From contig JAFKHV010000008.1 in the NCBI GenBank assembly GCA_017306715.1, positions 62,001-126,000 of the forward strand: 64,000 nucleotides of DNA. Reading direction: 5' to 3'. The translations under genes and the position numbers were made by a program. Numbering within the stretch: the first letter of the stretch is position 1; every line of letters starts with the position of its first letter. Positions 26,217 through 33,537 of this stretch are shown here, one piece after another. Below the pieces are notes generated by a model. It was not told where the DNA came from and did no database searches. It saw nothing but the letters and a program-made list of their open reading frames with translations. Source of the DNA: Legionella sp. GTDB taxonomy: Bacteria > Pseudomonadota > Gammaproteobacteria > Legionellales > Legionellaceae.

Positions 26217-26291
26217 TTAACGCTAAGATATATTTGTTTAGGTTATACTTTAGCGTTAACCGGAAAGCCCGCGCCAACGGGCTTTTTTTTT
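26217..26291 (+). ncRNA. Possible antisense copy-control RNA and terminator
   Basis: On the + strand, opposite the repA leader, TTAACGCTAA (26217-26226) and TTAGCGTTAA (26250-26259) form a perfect 10-bp stem-loop. AAAGCCCG (26264-26271) / CGGGCTTT (26278-26285) followed by a T-run to 26291 forms an intrinsic terminator pointing away from repA. Two stem-loops ending in a terminator antisense to the repA leader is the layout of CopA/RNAI of IncFII plasmids. The 5' end is not determined; it could start within about 26180-26215. Confidence 0.45.
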
Positions 26292-26498
26292 ATTCTATTT
26301 TTACAATAATATTCTTCGCTTAAATATTCATTTTCCGATGAAATCATATGCAAATGAACAAGTCAATTGATTTGGATTGGCACTTAAAAAGCATAATGAT
26401 ATCAAATAGATATCATTATGCTTTCATAATTAAAGCATTTTGATTGCATAAAATTTATTTTATGATTGCATAATGATTGCAATTTACTAATATAAAAA
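26292..26498. other. AT-rich spacer with partition-type motifs
   Basis: No gene. It contains TGATTGCA at 26441, 26463 and 26474, the complement of the core of the iteron array at 27603-27834. These may be outlying binding sites of the partition complex. Confidence 0.4.
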
Positions 26499-26780
26499 TT
26501 ATTCTTCTTTCAACTCCCTTAATTTTTTTCTAATGGCTGGCCTTAACAATTCAAGACAAACGGCATTCATAGAAAGCCCTGTCATATTCATAATTTCTTG
26601 AATATCATTCCAATAACTTTCAGGTGCTCTCAAGTACAAGGTTTTAGTTGGCTCTTTACCTGATCTTTTTATTTCACTTTCTTGAGATTGTCCTTTATCA
26701 AAACTTAAAAACTCTCGCTCCTTCCTTTCTTTTTCTTCCTGAGACAAAGGGGGTCTTTTAAAAGTAGGCTTATTAGACAT
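26499..26780 (-). CDS. Partition partner protein (small, RHH-like)
   Basis: 93 aa from the ATG at 26780 with AGGAG 7 nt upstream; it overlaps the end of parA by 8 nt. A charged, flexible N-terminus (SQEEKERKEREFLSFDKG) precedes a C-terminal segment with RHH character: TKTLYLRAPESYWNDIQEIMNMTGLSMNAVCLELLRPAI. This is the layout of ParG/ParB-like centromere-binding proteins paired with small ParA ATPases. Expected to bind the iterons upstream of parA and repress the operon. Confidence 0.75.
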   Translation of the reverse strand: MSNKPTFKRPPLSQEEKERKEREFLSFDKGQSQESEIKRSGKEPTKTLYLRAPESYWNDIQEIMNMTGLSMNAVCLELLRPAIRKKLRELKEE

Positions 26781-27414
26781 TAAAAATCTCCTCATAAAGA
26801 GATAAAATTTCACTTGACGCCTTCTTGTCTTCAGGCAATAACTCTTTGACGCTTTTTCCGGTGATGGCAGCTTTTCTAAATGCTATTCGTTCTGTTATAG
26901 TAGTGTTAAGTAAAGTTAGCTCCTCAAAGTCATCCAGAAATCCTTCTGCTTCCTCACCCTCTTTAACAGAGGGATTTGACGATGCCTGATTTATCATTAC
27001 AAATGCCTTCAATCCCTCATTAATTGCTCTTGCATCATTCACATGAGTATTAATTTTGGCTAAAGTCCATAAATCAAATTGTGATGCCCTCAAGGGAAAT
27101 ACAGCTTTATCTGCAACTAACAACGAGGTTCTCAGTTCCACTGAATCTCGTCCGCCAGCATCAATAATGATATCGTCAAATTTACTCTTCAAGGCTAGAA
27201 TTTCTTTTTTAACATTGTCAAATTTTTGAATAGTAGTAACTCTAGGTGATGTGTTATGTTCATCTCTAGTTAAACTCCAAAAACTAGCCGTTTTTTGAGG
27301 ATCTGTATCAACAAGCAAAACATCACGACCATCTAATGCCCGAAGAGCCGCAAGATTAGTAGATATGGTTGTTTTTCCGGTTCCACCCTTTTCCCCGCCT
27401 ATTAGCAGAATCAT
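26773..27414 (-). CDS. parA: ParA-family partition ATPase
   Basis: 213 aa, the size of type Ib ParA proteins without an N-terminal HTH. It begins directly with the deviant Walker A motif (GGEKGGTGKTTISTNLA, residues about 6-22), followed by LLVDTDPQKTASFW and the Walker B-like DDIIIDAGGRDSVE. First gene of the partition operon; the iteron array lies 190-420 nt upstream. TGATTGCA also occurs at 27495-27502 in its promoter region. Confidence 0.9.
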   Translation of the reverse strand: MILLIGGEKGGTGKTTISTNLAALRALDGRDVLLVDTDPQKTASFWSLTRDEHNTSPRVTTIQKFDNVKKEILALKSKFDDIIIDAGGRDSVELRTSLLVADKAVFPLRASQFDLWTLAKINTHVNDARAINEGLKAFVMINQASSNPSVKEGEEAEGFLDDFEELTLLNTTITERIAFRKAAITGKSVKELLPEDKKASSEILSLYEEIFNV

Positions 27415-27602
27415 TTGTCACTCCTTATTTGAAATTTGAAGAATCATTCAATGAATAAAATTGATATCATATAGCAATCAATTTGATAGCGCAATGATTG
27501 CAAAAATTAACTAATAAAAGAAGGGGCTATTATTGATGCGCCTAAACATCAGCCAATAAAATAGAGGATGGATGTATTTTTTCATTATATAAGCTAATGC
27601 AT

Positions 27603-27834
27603 AATGCAATCAAACTACAGCATTAATGCAATCAAACTACAGCATTAATGCAATCAAACTACAGTATTAATGCAATCAAACTACAGCATTAATGCAATCA
27701 AACTACAGTATTAATGCAATCAAACTACAGTATTAATGCAATCAAACTACAGTATTAATGCAATCAAACTACAGTATTAATGCAATCAAACTGCAGTATT
27801 AATGCAATCAAACTGCAGTATTAATGCAATCAAA
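27603..27834. repeat. Eleven 22-bp iterons (candidate centromere parS)
   Basis: AATGCAATCAAACTACAG plus (C/T)ATT recurs with an exact 22-bp period from 27603 to 27823, eleven starts in all, the last truncated after AATGCAATCAAA. Copies differ only at C/T in CATT/TATT and A/G in CTACAG/CTGCAG. A 22-bp period is two helical turns, placing each copy on the same DNA face. Position upstream of parA and lack of spacers argue for a partition site. Confidence 0.85.
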
Positions 27835-28328
27835 GGGGCTTGGGGAGTAATGGAACGGCCAACCAACTTAAGGTTGTAGCGCAAGCCATAATCGTGCATG
27901 CCTCATAAGCACACCTCCATCACTATTACAGGATGCGATTTAAATTTATCGATTCCAATTTTTTTCCACCCAAATAGCTGACAGGGGAAGTGACCACATC
28001 CGCGTCAGAACTTACGGTTTGACATCTAAGTTTGCTCTAAAACCGTAAATTCTCCCACATCCTCTATTTCAATAACTGCATCACTAAAATAAGTACCCAT
28101 CGTAATCAAATGCTTATGTGGTAAAAGTGATATATTTACCCTACTAAAAGTCTCGTAAAAAAATCATTACAGTGGATAAAACAAATTGGATCACATAAAG
28201 CGCAATCATAGAGATGGCAATACGCATACATTTCGAATGCCTTTTGATATCAATATGATTGCATCATCATATCAAATCAGTTGCATATCATGAACTACGC
28301 AAGACCAAATATGTCACCTTTTGCCCGA
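27835..28328. other. Non-coding region after iterons
   Basis: No supported gene. Contains an inverted repeat TTACGGTTT/AAACCGTAA near 28011-28050 and one further TGATTGCA at 28256-28263. No promoter or RNA gene was recognised with confidence. Confidence 0.35.
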
Positions 28329-28452
28329 GGAAGTCAGGGTACGTGTGCAAATGAACCATTTCTATGAAAAAAGGCTGTAGCCCATATTTGGCAAGGCCTA
28401 CATCCCTGTTTTAAAAGTGAAGTGACTTATTTGCACACGTACCCTGACTTCC
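28329..28452. mobile_element. MITE-like element with perfect 24-bp terminal inverted repeats
   Basis: The ends (28329-28352 and 28429-28452) are exact inverted repeats; the left begins GGAAGTCAGGGTACGTGTGC. The element is 124 bp and has no coding capacity. It is flanked on both sides by CCCGA (28324-28328 and 28453-28457), a 5-bp target duplication. This is the signature of a non-autonomous transposable element. The mobilising transposase family was not recognised. Confidence 0.8.
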
Positions 28453-28772
28453 CCCGAATATCGTTTTAAGATTTCTCAATAGTGCATTAGCATAGTTTCG
28501 ATTAAGAAATGATTGCAAAATGCGGCAAATAACAATAATTATGAAATCAAAAGGAAATCATTATGCAATCAAAAAGATTGCATAATGATTCCACCTTGGC
28601 TATCAAATAGAAAATTGTAGTCTCTTACTAAAATATTCATCAGGTTAAATATTAATTAATTTGAATATGCCAACTTAAAGTAAAGAAGACCAGAGAATAG
28701 CTATAGTACAAATCGCAATTGCAACGCATATTTGCTAAAATCATAACCCCAATGATTTATTAATGGACCGCA
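28453..28772. other. AT-rich gap with perfect inverted repeat
   Basis: ATCATTATGCAATC (28557-28570) and GATTGCATAATGAT (28576-28589) are perfect 14-bp arms around AAAAA, containing the iteron core TGCAATC in both orientations. TGATTGCA also occurs at 28510. Probably a further partition or incompatibility site. The rest should hold the promoter of the MFS gene; no clear box was assigned. Confidence 0.5.
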
Positions 28773-30023
28773 GTGAAATTGATTTCGAAGCAAATTAAAT
28801 CTACGACTAAAGAGTTTTTAGGTAATTACATTTCTATACCATTATTGGCATGGTTAATTTTACCTCTGATATTGATGGACACATTTGTCTCTTCCTTATG
28901 CTTAAACATATCTGTATATTTTACAAAAGTTCGACATTTCGAACCTTTTTTAATAGGCGAAACAGTATCCCTGTATTATGTGGGCAGCTTTATAGGATCA
29001 CTAATTGGTGGGTCTTTAACTTTAAAATACTCATCATTAAAAATCGCTAGCATAAGCAGCATATTACTTGGAATTGCTTTTTTATCGCTAATAAATACGC
29101 GCGATGTTTTTGAATTAAAAATTATGATGCTATGCATTGGACTATTAACCAACTTATTGTCTACTAATAATTTATCCAGTTTTATTAGAACCGCAAAAAA
29201 TGATCCCGGCATGAAATTAAAACTGATAAATTTAGAACTGGCGATATTTAATTTAAGTTTTTCAATAAGCGCTTACGTACTAATTAGCCTTGGTGTAGAG
29301 CTAATTGACTATATTTTAATATTTACAAGCATCTGCCTATGTGTTTTGGGTATATTTGCATATTGTATAAAACACATCGACATATTCTCACCACCTAAGA
29401 CTCTTAATCAAAGAGGGTTATGTAAGCCTAAAAACTACAAAATATTATTAGGTATATTATTCTCAGTAATTCTTGTAGGTTTAATTTTCTCAATGATAAA
29501 AGTTATTTATGCACCAACTATAGAAAATAGGTTTGGAGATAATGGAGTATCAGTTTTAGTTGCCTCGATTAATCCTTGGATAATATTTTTATTGCAACCA
29601 TTTTTAGTTAATCGATTAAAAAATAAAGATAATATTATAGTTATGGGATTTGGGGCATTTATTATAGGTACAGGATATTTATTTTTTGGACTTTCTTCAT
29701 CTTTTTGGATGACAGTATTTTCATTGATTTTTTTGACCTTGGGAGAAATGCTATACTCACCAATATCTAAAAGCATTATTATTTCTCTATTCGATCACGG
29801 TAGGGAGGGTTTTGCTTTAGGTTTATGGCGAGCAGTATTTCTTGGAAGTGGTTTTATAGGTCCTATTTTTTCTGGATGGGCAGCCCAAAAATATGGGAAT
29901 ATGATGGTATGGGAGTTCTGTGGTATTTTGGGATTATCCGGCCTTCTATTATGTTTGATAATAAGCCAAAGCTATAGATACACAATTGAAGTAAACCAGC
30001 TTAACAGTGCTACTCCAAATTAG
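28773..30023 (+). CDS. MFS transporter
   Basis: 416 aa with about twelve hydrophobic helices (for example LAWLILPLILMDTFVSSLCL, SLYYVGSFIGSLIGGSLTLK, ILLGILFSVILVGLIFSMI) in the two six-helix halves of the major facilitator superfamily, with a charged central loop near residue 215. The frame begins with a GTG at 28773 without a clear ribosome-binding site, so the start is uncertain. The gene is very AT-rich. It is followed after 28 nt by the peptide gene and the borosin-type methyltransferase; export of the modified peptide is a reasonable inference. Confidence 0.8.
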   Translation: MKLISKQIKSTTKEFLGNYISIPLLAWLILPLILMDTFVSSLCLNISVYFTKVRHFEPFLIGETVSLYYVGSFIGSLIGGSLTLKYSSLKIASISSILLGIAFLSLINTRDVFELKIMMLCIGLLTNLLSTNNLSSFIRTAKNDPGMKLKLINLELAIFNLSFSISAYVLISLGVELIDYILIFTSICLCVLGIFAYCIKHIDIFSPPKTLNQRGLCKPKNYKILLGILFSVILVGLIFSMIKVIYAPTIENRFGDNGVSVLVASINPWIIFLLQPFLVNRLKNKDNIIVMGFGAFIIGTGYLFFGLSSSFWMTVFSLIFLTLGEMLYSPISKSIIISLFDHGREGFALGLWRAVFLGSGFIGPIFSGWAAQKYGNMMVWEFCGILGLSGLLLCLIISQSYRYTIEVNQLNSATPN

Positions 30024-30051
30024 CTATGACCAATAAGACAGTGGAGGAAAA

Positions 30052-30249
30052 ATGTCTCTAATATATATGTTAGAAAAAATGGCATATGAGCCATTGAGTG
30101 ATACTTATCAAGTTTTAAATAAATTAAACCAAAAGAACCTAAATAATAATTTAATAAGAGAGCAGTTAATTAAAGAATTAGCTATCGACAATTCAAATAT
30201 TAGGTATGACTTATTTGCATGTGAAACACATGTAGTTTCAGTTAACTAG
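30052..30249 (+). CDS. Candidate split-borosin precursor peptide
   Basis: 65 aa, ATG with GGAGG 7 nt upstream. The N-terminal 45 residues look helical (LIYMLEKMAYEPLSDTYQVL; NLIREQLIKELAI), as in the borosin-binding domain of split-borosin precursors. The C-terminal stretch RYDLFACETHVVSVN, with beta-branched VVSV near the end, is a plausible core for backbone N-methylation. The gene sits 13 nt before the methyltransferase gene. The role as substrate is inferred from size, context and the neighbouring enzyme; overall identity to known precursors appears low. Confidence 0.6.
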   Translation: MSLIYMLEKMAYEPLSDTYQVLNKLNQKNLNNNLIREQLIKELAIDNSNIRYDLFACETHVVSVN

Positions 30250-30262
30250 GAAGAAGATTGCA

Positions 30263-31048
30263 TTGAAAAAATTAATAATTGCAGGAACGGGAATTAAATT
30301 TCTTTCACATTTAACTATTGAAGTGAAATCTGCAATTGAAACGAGCTGCTGTGTTGTTTTTCTATTAAATGAGCCAGCAATGAAGAATTGGGTGGTAAAA
30401 AATGCAAGAAAATATATATCACTAGATGATATATATTTCTCTTCAAAACAAAGATCTGAGTCTTATGAAAAAATAGCAAATGAGCTTCTCAGTAGCATAC
30501 AAAAAAATGATAACGTCTGCTTTTTAATTTATGGACACCCTACATTTTTTTCTTCTGTTGTTGAAAAAATAAAAAAAAGAATTTCATCTAAAGATATAAT
30601 AATTCAAGTAATGCCTGGTATATCAGCAATGGACTGCCTTTTCGCAGATCTTAAAATTGATCCAGGTAGTATGGGCTTACAATCATACGATGCTACGGAA
30701 TTCTTATTATATGACGAAAAATTTTCCACAACTTCTCATTTAGTATTATGGCAAATAGCCATAATAGGGGAGATAGGAATCGTAAAGAATAGCGAAATTA
30801 ATTTAGATAGGCAGAAAAAAGCTATAACTATTTTAATTACAAAATTATTATTACATTATCCTGCAGATCATATTGTAAAACTCTATGTCGCATCCCAATA
30901 CCCAAGTATAGAATTTGAATTAGTTTCTATAGAATTGCAAAAATTAAATGAAATAAATATATCGAGATTAGCAACCCTATACATTCCTCCATCAAAGGAG
31001 AAAACCATTAATCTCGATGTAATCAATGAATTAAAATTAATTTTTTAA
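30263..31048 (+). CDS. Borosin-type peptide backbone N-methyltransferase
   Basis: 261 aa, TTG start (GGAAGAAG upstream) giving the expected MKKLIIAGTGIKFLSHLT N-terminus of the tetrapyrrole-methylase fold. Y58, R64, Y68 and Y90 (IYFSSKQRSESYEK; IYGHPTFF) have the spacing of the catalytic Y66, R72, Y76 and Y98 of the fungal borosin enzyme OphMA. The blocks VMPGISAMDCLFADLKIDPG and SHLVLWQIAIIGE follow split-borosin methyltransferases such as SonM of Shewanella, as I recall them. It should transfer methyl groups from SAM to backbone amides of the adjacent peptide. No fused precursor is present, so this is the split type. Confidence 0.85.
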   Translation: MKKLIIAGTGIKFLSHLTIEVKSAIETSCCVVFLLNEPAMKNWVVKNARKYISLDDIYFSSKQRSESYEKIANELLSSIQKNDNVCFLIYGHPTFFSSVVEKIKKRISSKDIIIQVMPGISAMDCLFADLKIDPGSMGLQSYDATEFLLYDEKFSTTSHLVLWQIAIIGEIGIVKNSEINLDRQKKAITILITKLLLHYPADHIVKLYVASQYPSIEFELVSIELQKLNEINISRLATLYIPPSKEKTINLDVINELKLIF

Positions 31049-31049
31049 C

Positions 31050-32390
31050 CTAGTTTGTTGCTATTTGTATACATCCCCTTAAAAACTTTCCTTCATGACA
31101 AAATTTCTTATTTGATTCACTAAAACTATAAACAAAACGAGGATCAATTTCTTGCAAAGTTTCAGAGCCATTAATTTTATCATTCCCACAAGGCACGTTA
31201 TGAAAAAATGTAAAGTTTATTCTTTGCGCTAACTCACTAAAAACAGTTTTATTAAGCATACTCGAATCATATCTCATTGATTCTAAAAATGAAGGGAGAA
31301 TGTAGTCTATAGCTTTAATTTCATCATTAGCGCTAACTCTATTATTTCGCTTTATTGAAAAACTAGGCATTGTTGGATGTTGTAAAGAGTAATATATAGG
31401 ATTGTTATCTGTTTCAAATTTAAATATATTAGGCACCATGACAGTAGGGTGGTGTTCAATGTCATAATAATCACAAAAAGCATGTTGTATATTATGAAGA
31501 GGGAGTAAATGTTCATCTGTTGCAGGAATATATCCAGGCATTTCTCCTAAAGCGATTTTTATCAAATGTATTGCAGTATTGGTGATATAAGGATTAGTAA
31601 TCTTAAGATTATGGTTACGTTGTACATAAGAGTAAAATATTTCGTAAAATATATTATTTGAGTCATATTGATGAAGTATACGATCACTCTCTGATATATA
31701 GGCCTTAAGATCTCTCCACTCAGAGTCTTGTGCAAGAGACTGTATCCATTTTTCCGAAAAATATAATAAACAAACCTTCCAATTTGATTCTATTGTTTCA
31801 GATAGAGCAATTTTTTTAAAAACATTCCAATGCTCAGAAATTTTTTTAGGTGCTACTATTTTCGATTTTAAGCTATTACTAAGCTTAATAATATTATTAT
31901 GGCTATTGATGCTTGGAAGCAAAAAGCTAGTGCGAGATCCAGCAGATGCTTTCAATACACCATTCGGTGAGTAATTTCTAGATAGTTTTTTGTTTAAAAT
32001 AATTGATTTATTAAAGATCCGACCTGGTCCTGCAACATCATATGGTATAACCTCACCATCTATCTCAATAAAATACTCAATTTCATTTTCCAAAATCATC
32101 CCTAATGGAGAGGTACTCATTCCATAACCTAATTCATTTTTAATTTCTATTGGAAGAGACTCATCAGACAACTTACGAAATCCCCCATCTGGAGACGGTA
32201 GATAGGAGCTTTCTGTATCCCCCTTTAACATACCATATGGTAGATATAGGAGATACACGGGGTAATCTGATCCTGGAGACAGCTTGTTTGCTAAAGCTGC
32301 AAATTCAGCATCAGCTTTGTTAACTTTTTCGGATATTTTTTGCCATGTTGTTCTAACAACACCAAAATTATTATCTTCATGTGAAAACAT
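31050..32390 (-). CDS. Unknown 446-aa protein convergent with borosin locus
   Basis: Not recognised. Soluble by composition, without a signal peptide. Landmarks: YPVYLLYLPYGMLKGD near residue 45, IEYFIEIDGEVIPYDVAGPGRIF near 110, HNIQHAFCDYYDIEHHPTVMVPNIF near 295, and a C-terminus with Cys residues (NVPCGND; KFCHEGKFLRGC). Clusters of His and Asp could bind metal. As AT-rich as the methyltransferase and ending 1 nt after it in opposite orientation. It may belong to the same acquired island (a second tailoring enzyme, protease or immunity factor), but no function can be assigned. Confidence 0.6.
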   Translation of the reverse strand: MFSHEDNNFGVVRTTWQKISEKVNKADAEFAALANKLSPGSDYPVYLLYLPYGMLKGDTESSYLPSPDGGFRKLSDESLPIEIKNELGYGMSTSPLGMILENEIEYFIEIDGEVIPYDVAGPGRIFNKSIILNKKLSRNYSPNGVLKASAGSRTSFLLPSINSHNNIIKLSNSLKSKIVAPKKISEHWNVFKKIALSETIESNWKVCLLYFSEKWIQSLAQDSEWRDLKAYISESDRILHQYDSNNIFYEIFYSYVQRNHNLKITNPYITNTAIHLIKIALGEMPGYIPATDEHLLPLHNIQHAFCDYYDIEHHPTVMVPNIFKFETDNNPIYYSLQHPTMPSFSIKRNNRVSANDEIKAIDYILPSFLESMRYDSSMLNKTVFSELAQRINFTFFHNVPCGNDKINGSETLQEIDPRFVYSFSESNKKFCHEGKFLRGCIQIATN

Positions 32391-32541
32391 TTACACATCC
32401 TGGTCAATATAAAACCCCGATCTAAAAACCATTTTTAAAAGTGTTTTTAATGTTGTTTATTATAACACCAAACCATGTTGGAATAGATATTAATTAATTT
32501 TATGTACGATTATTTGTAAATTAGTAATGGAGAATAAGGAC

Positions 32542-32730
32542 ATGAATACTTTTTTTGATAGTTCAAATTTATTTATAAATTATGTTTTGGAGAATACTAG
32601 TCACAATATTTCTTCATTATCTGAAATTCTTGCAATACCAATTAAGCGTCTTTCATCCTTAGATAAACTAACCAAGTATGATCAAATTAAAATCGATAGT
32701 CTTAAAAAATTGTTAGAAAAAAATTGTTAA
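32542..32730 (+). CDS. Small hypothetical protein, possible HTH
   Basis: 62 aa from the ATG at 32542 (GGAG 9 nt upstream; an in-frame ATG at 32527 lacks a site). HNISSLSEILAIPIKRLSSLDKLTKYDQIKIDSLKKLLE could fold as a small helix-turn-helix, but this is weak. The 3' end overlaps the convergent repressor gene by 18 nt. Confidence 0.45.
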   Translation: MNTFFDSSNLFINYVLENTSHNISSLSEILAIPIKRLSSLDKLTKYDQIKIDSLKKLLEKNC

Positions 32731-33369
32731 ATGATTTTGCATTACGCCCAAAATAGTAAATTGCATGGCAGAGGAGGTTGTTATCTCCGGCCACTCTTTA
32801 TTTAGGGGGCAGAACTTAATTATTTGATTATCCATCAAAGAATTATCAATATACATTTTTCTAAACAATATAGTATTCGAGGTGTTTATTTTAAATAACA
32901 CATAATCCCCATGTATTGGAGAAATATTTTTTTCTAAAATAACGATGTCATTTTTCTTATATAAATCACTCATACTACTATCATGAAGTGAAAATGCAAA
33001 AATTTCGGGTGATAATATATTCTCTAAATGATGGGGGATCGGAATCCAATTATTTGATACATCTGGAAATCCATTAATTAAATTTCCTATGTCGTATAAT
33101 GGGATTTTATAGAAATAATCTTTTTCAATTGAGCGGAATTTCTGAATCAAGGAATCGTCAAAATCCATGCATAATAAATAAGCTGCGGGGACTCTGAGGG
33201 CATCTTCTAATATTTTAGCCTCATCCAATCCAGGAGTTCTTCTTCCATTCTCCCAATTACTAATTCTCGACTTATTAAAACCGGTTAACTTAGATAAATC
33301 TACCGCTGACATCTTATTCTTTTTTCTTGCTTCTTGAATACGTAATCCAATTTCTTGCTTGATATTCAT
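32713..33369 (-). CDS. prpA: XRE/S24-type phage-like repressor (PrpA-like)
   Basis: 218 aa from the ATG at 33369 (IKQEIGLRIQEARKKNKMSA). N-terminal Cro/C1-type HTH: SAVDLSKLTGFNKSRISNWENGRRTPGL. The C-terminal half is a LexA/S24 peptidase-like domain with the Ser in HDSSMSDL and Lys in LFRKMY. The frame continues to 33426 across a 16-bp palindrome, but that would place the operator inside the gene. It sits divergent from lvrA, as PrpA does in Legionella mobile elements, and probably controls transfer-gene expression. DNA damage could trigger self-cleavage. Confidence 0.75.
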   Translation of the reverse strand: MNIKQEIGLRIQEARKKNKMSAVDLSKLTGFNKSRISNWENGRRTPGLDEAKILEDALRVPAAYLLCMDFDDSLIQKFRSIEKDYFYKIPLYDIGNLINGFPDVSNNWIPIPHHLENILSPEIFAFSLHDSSMSDLYKKNDIVILEKNISPIHGDYVLFKINTSNTILFRKMYIDNSLMDNQIIKFCPLNKEWPEITTSSAMQFTILGVMQNHLTIFF

Positions 33370-33398
33370 AATTAATACTTGAGATAAGTTTTCATTGC

Positions 33399-33414
33399 GT
33401 GTACTATAGTACAC
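33399..33414. promoter_or_regulatory. 16-bp perfect palindrome, likely PrpA operator
   Basis: GTGTACTATAGTACAC is perfectly symmetric and lies 30 nt upstream of the likely repressor start, within the prpA-lvrA divergent region. Size and place fit an operator for the C1/S24-type repressor. Confidence 0.65.
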
Positions 33415-33537
33415 ATAAGGAAACATATATATACCGATGTGTTGTTTACTTTACATTAATATGACTGAATTTTAAATAAAAATTTAAAATTTTATGGTCT
33501 TATTTAAAAGGAAGATAAAGCAAAGGAAGTCTTAGGA

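Noticed and set aside
27603..27834. CRISPR-like array
   Set aside because: The 22-bp units are directly contiguous with no unique spacers and no cas genes are near; they are iterons upstream of parA.
32713..33426. Longer repressor starting at 33426
   Set aside because: It would place the 16-bp palindrome inside the coding region and add 19 residues not typical of the HTH family; the 33369 start is preferred.
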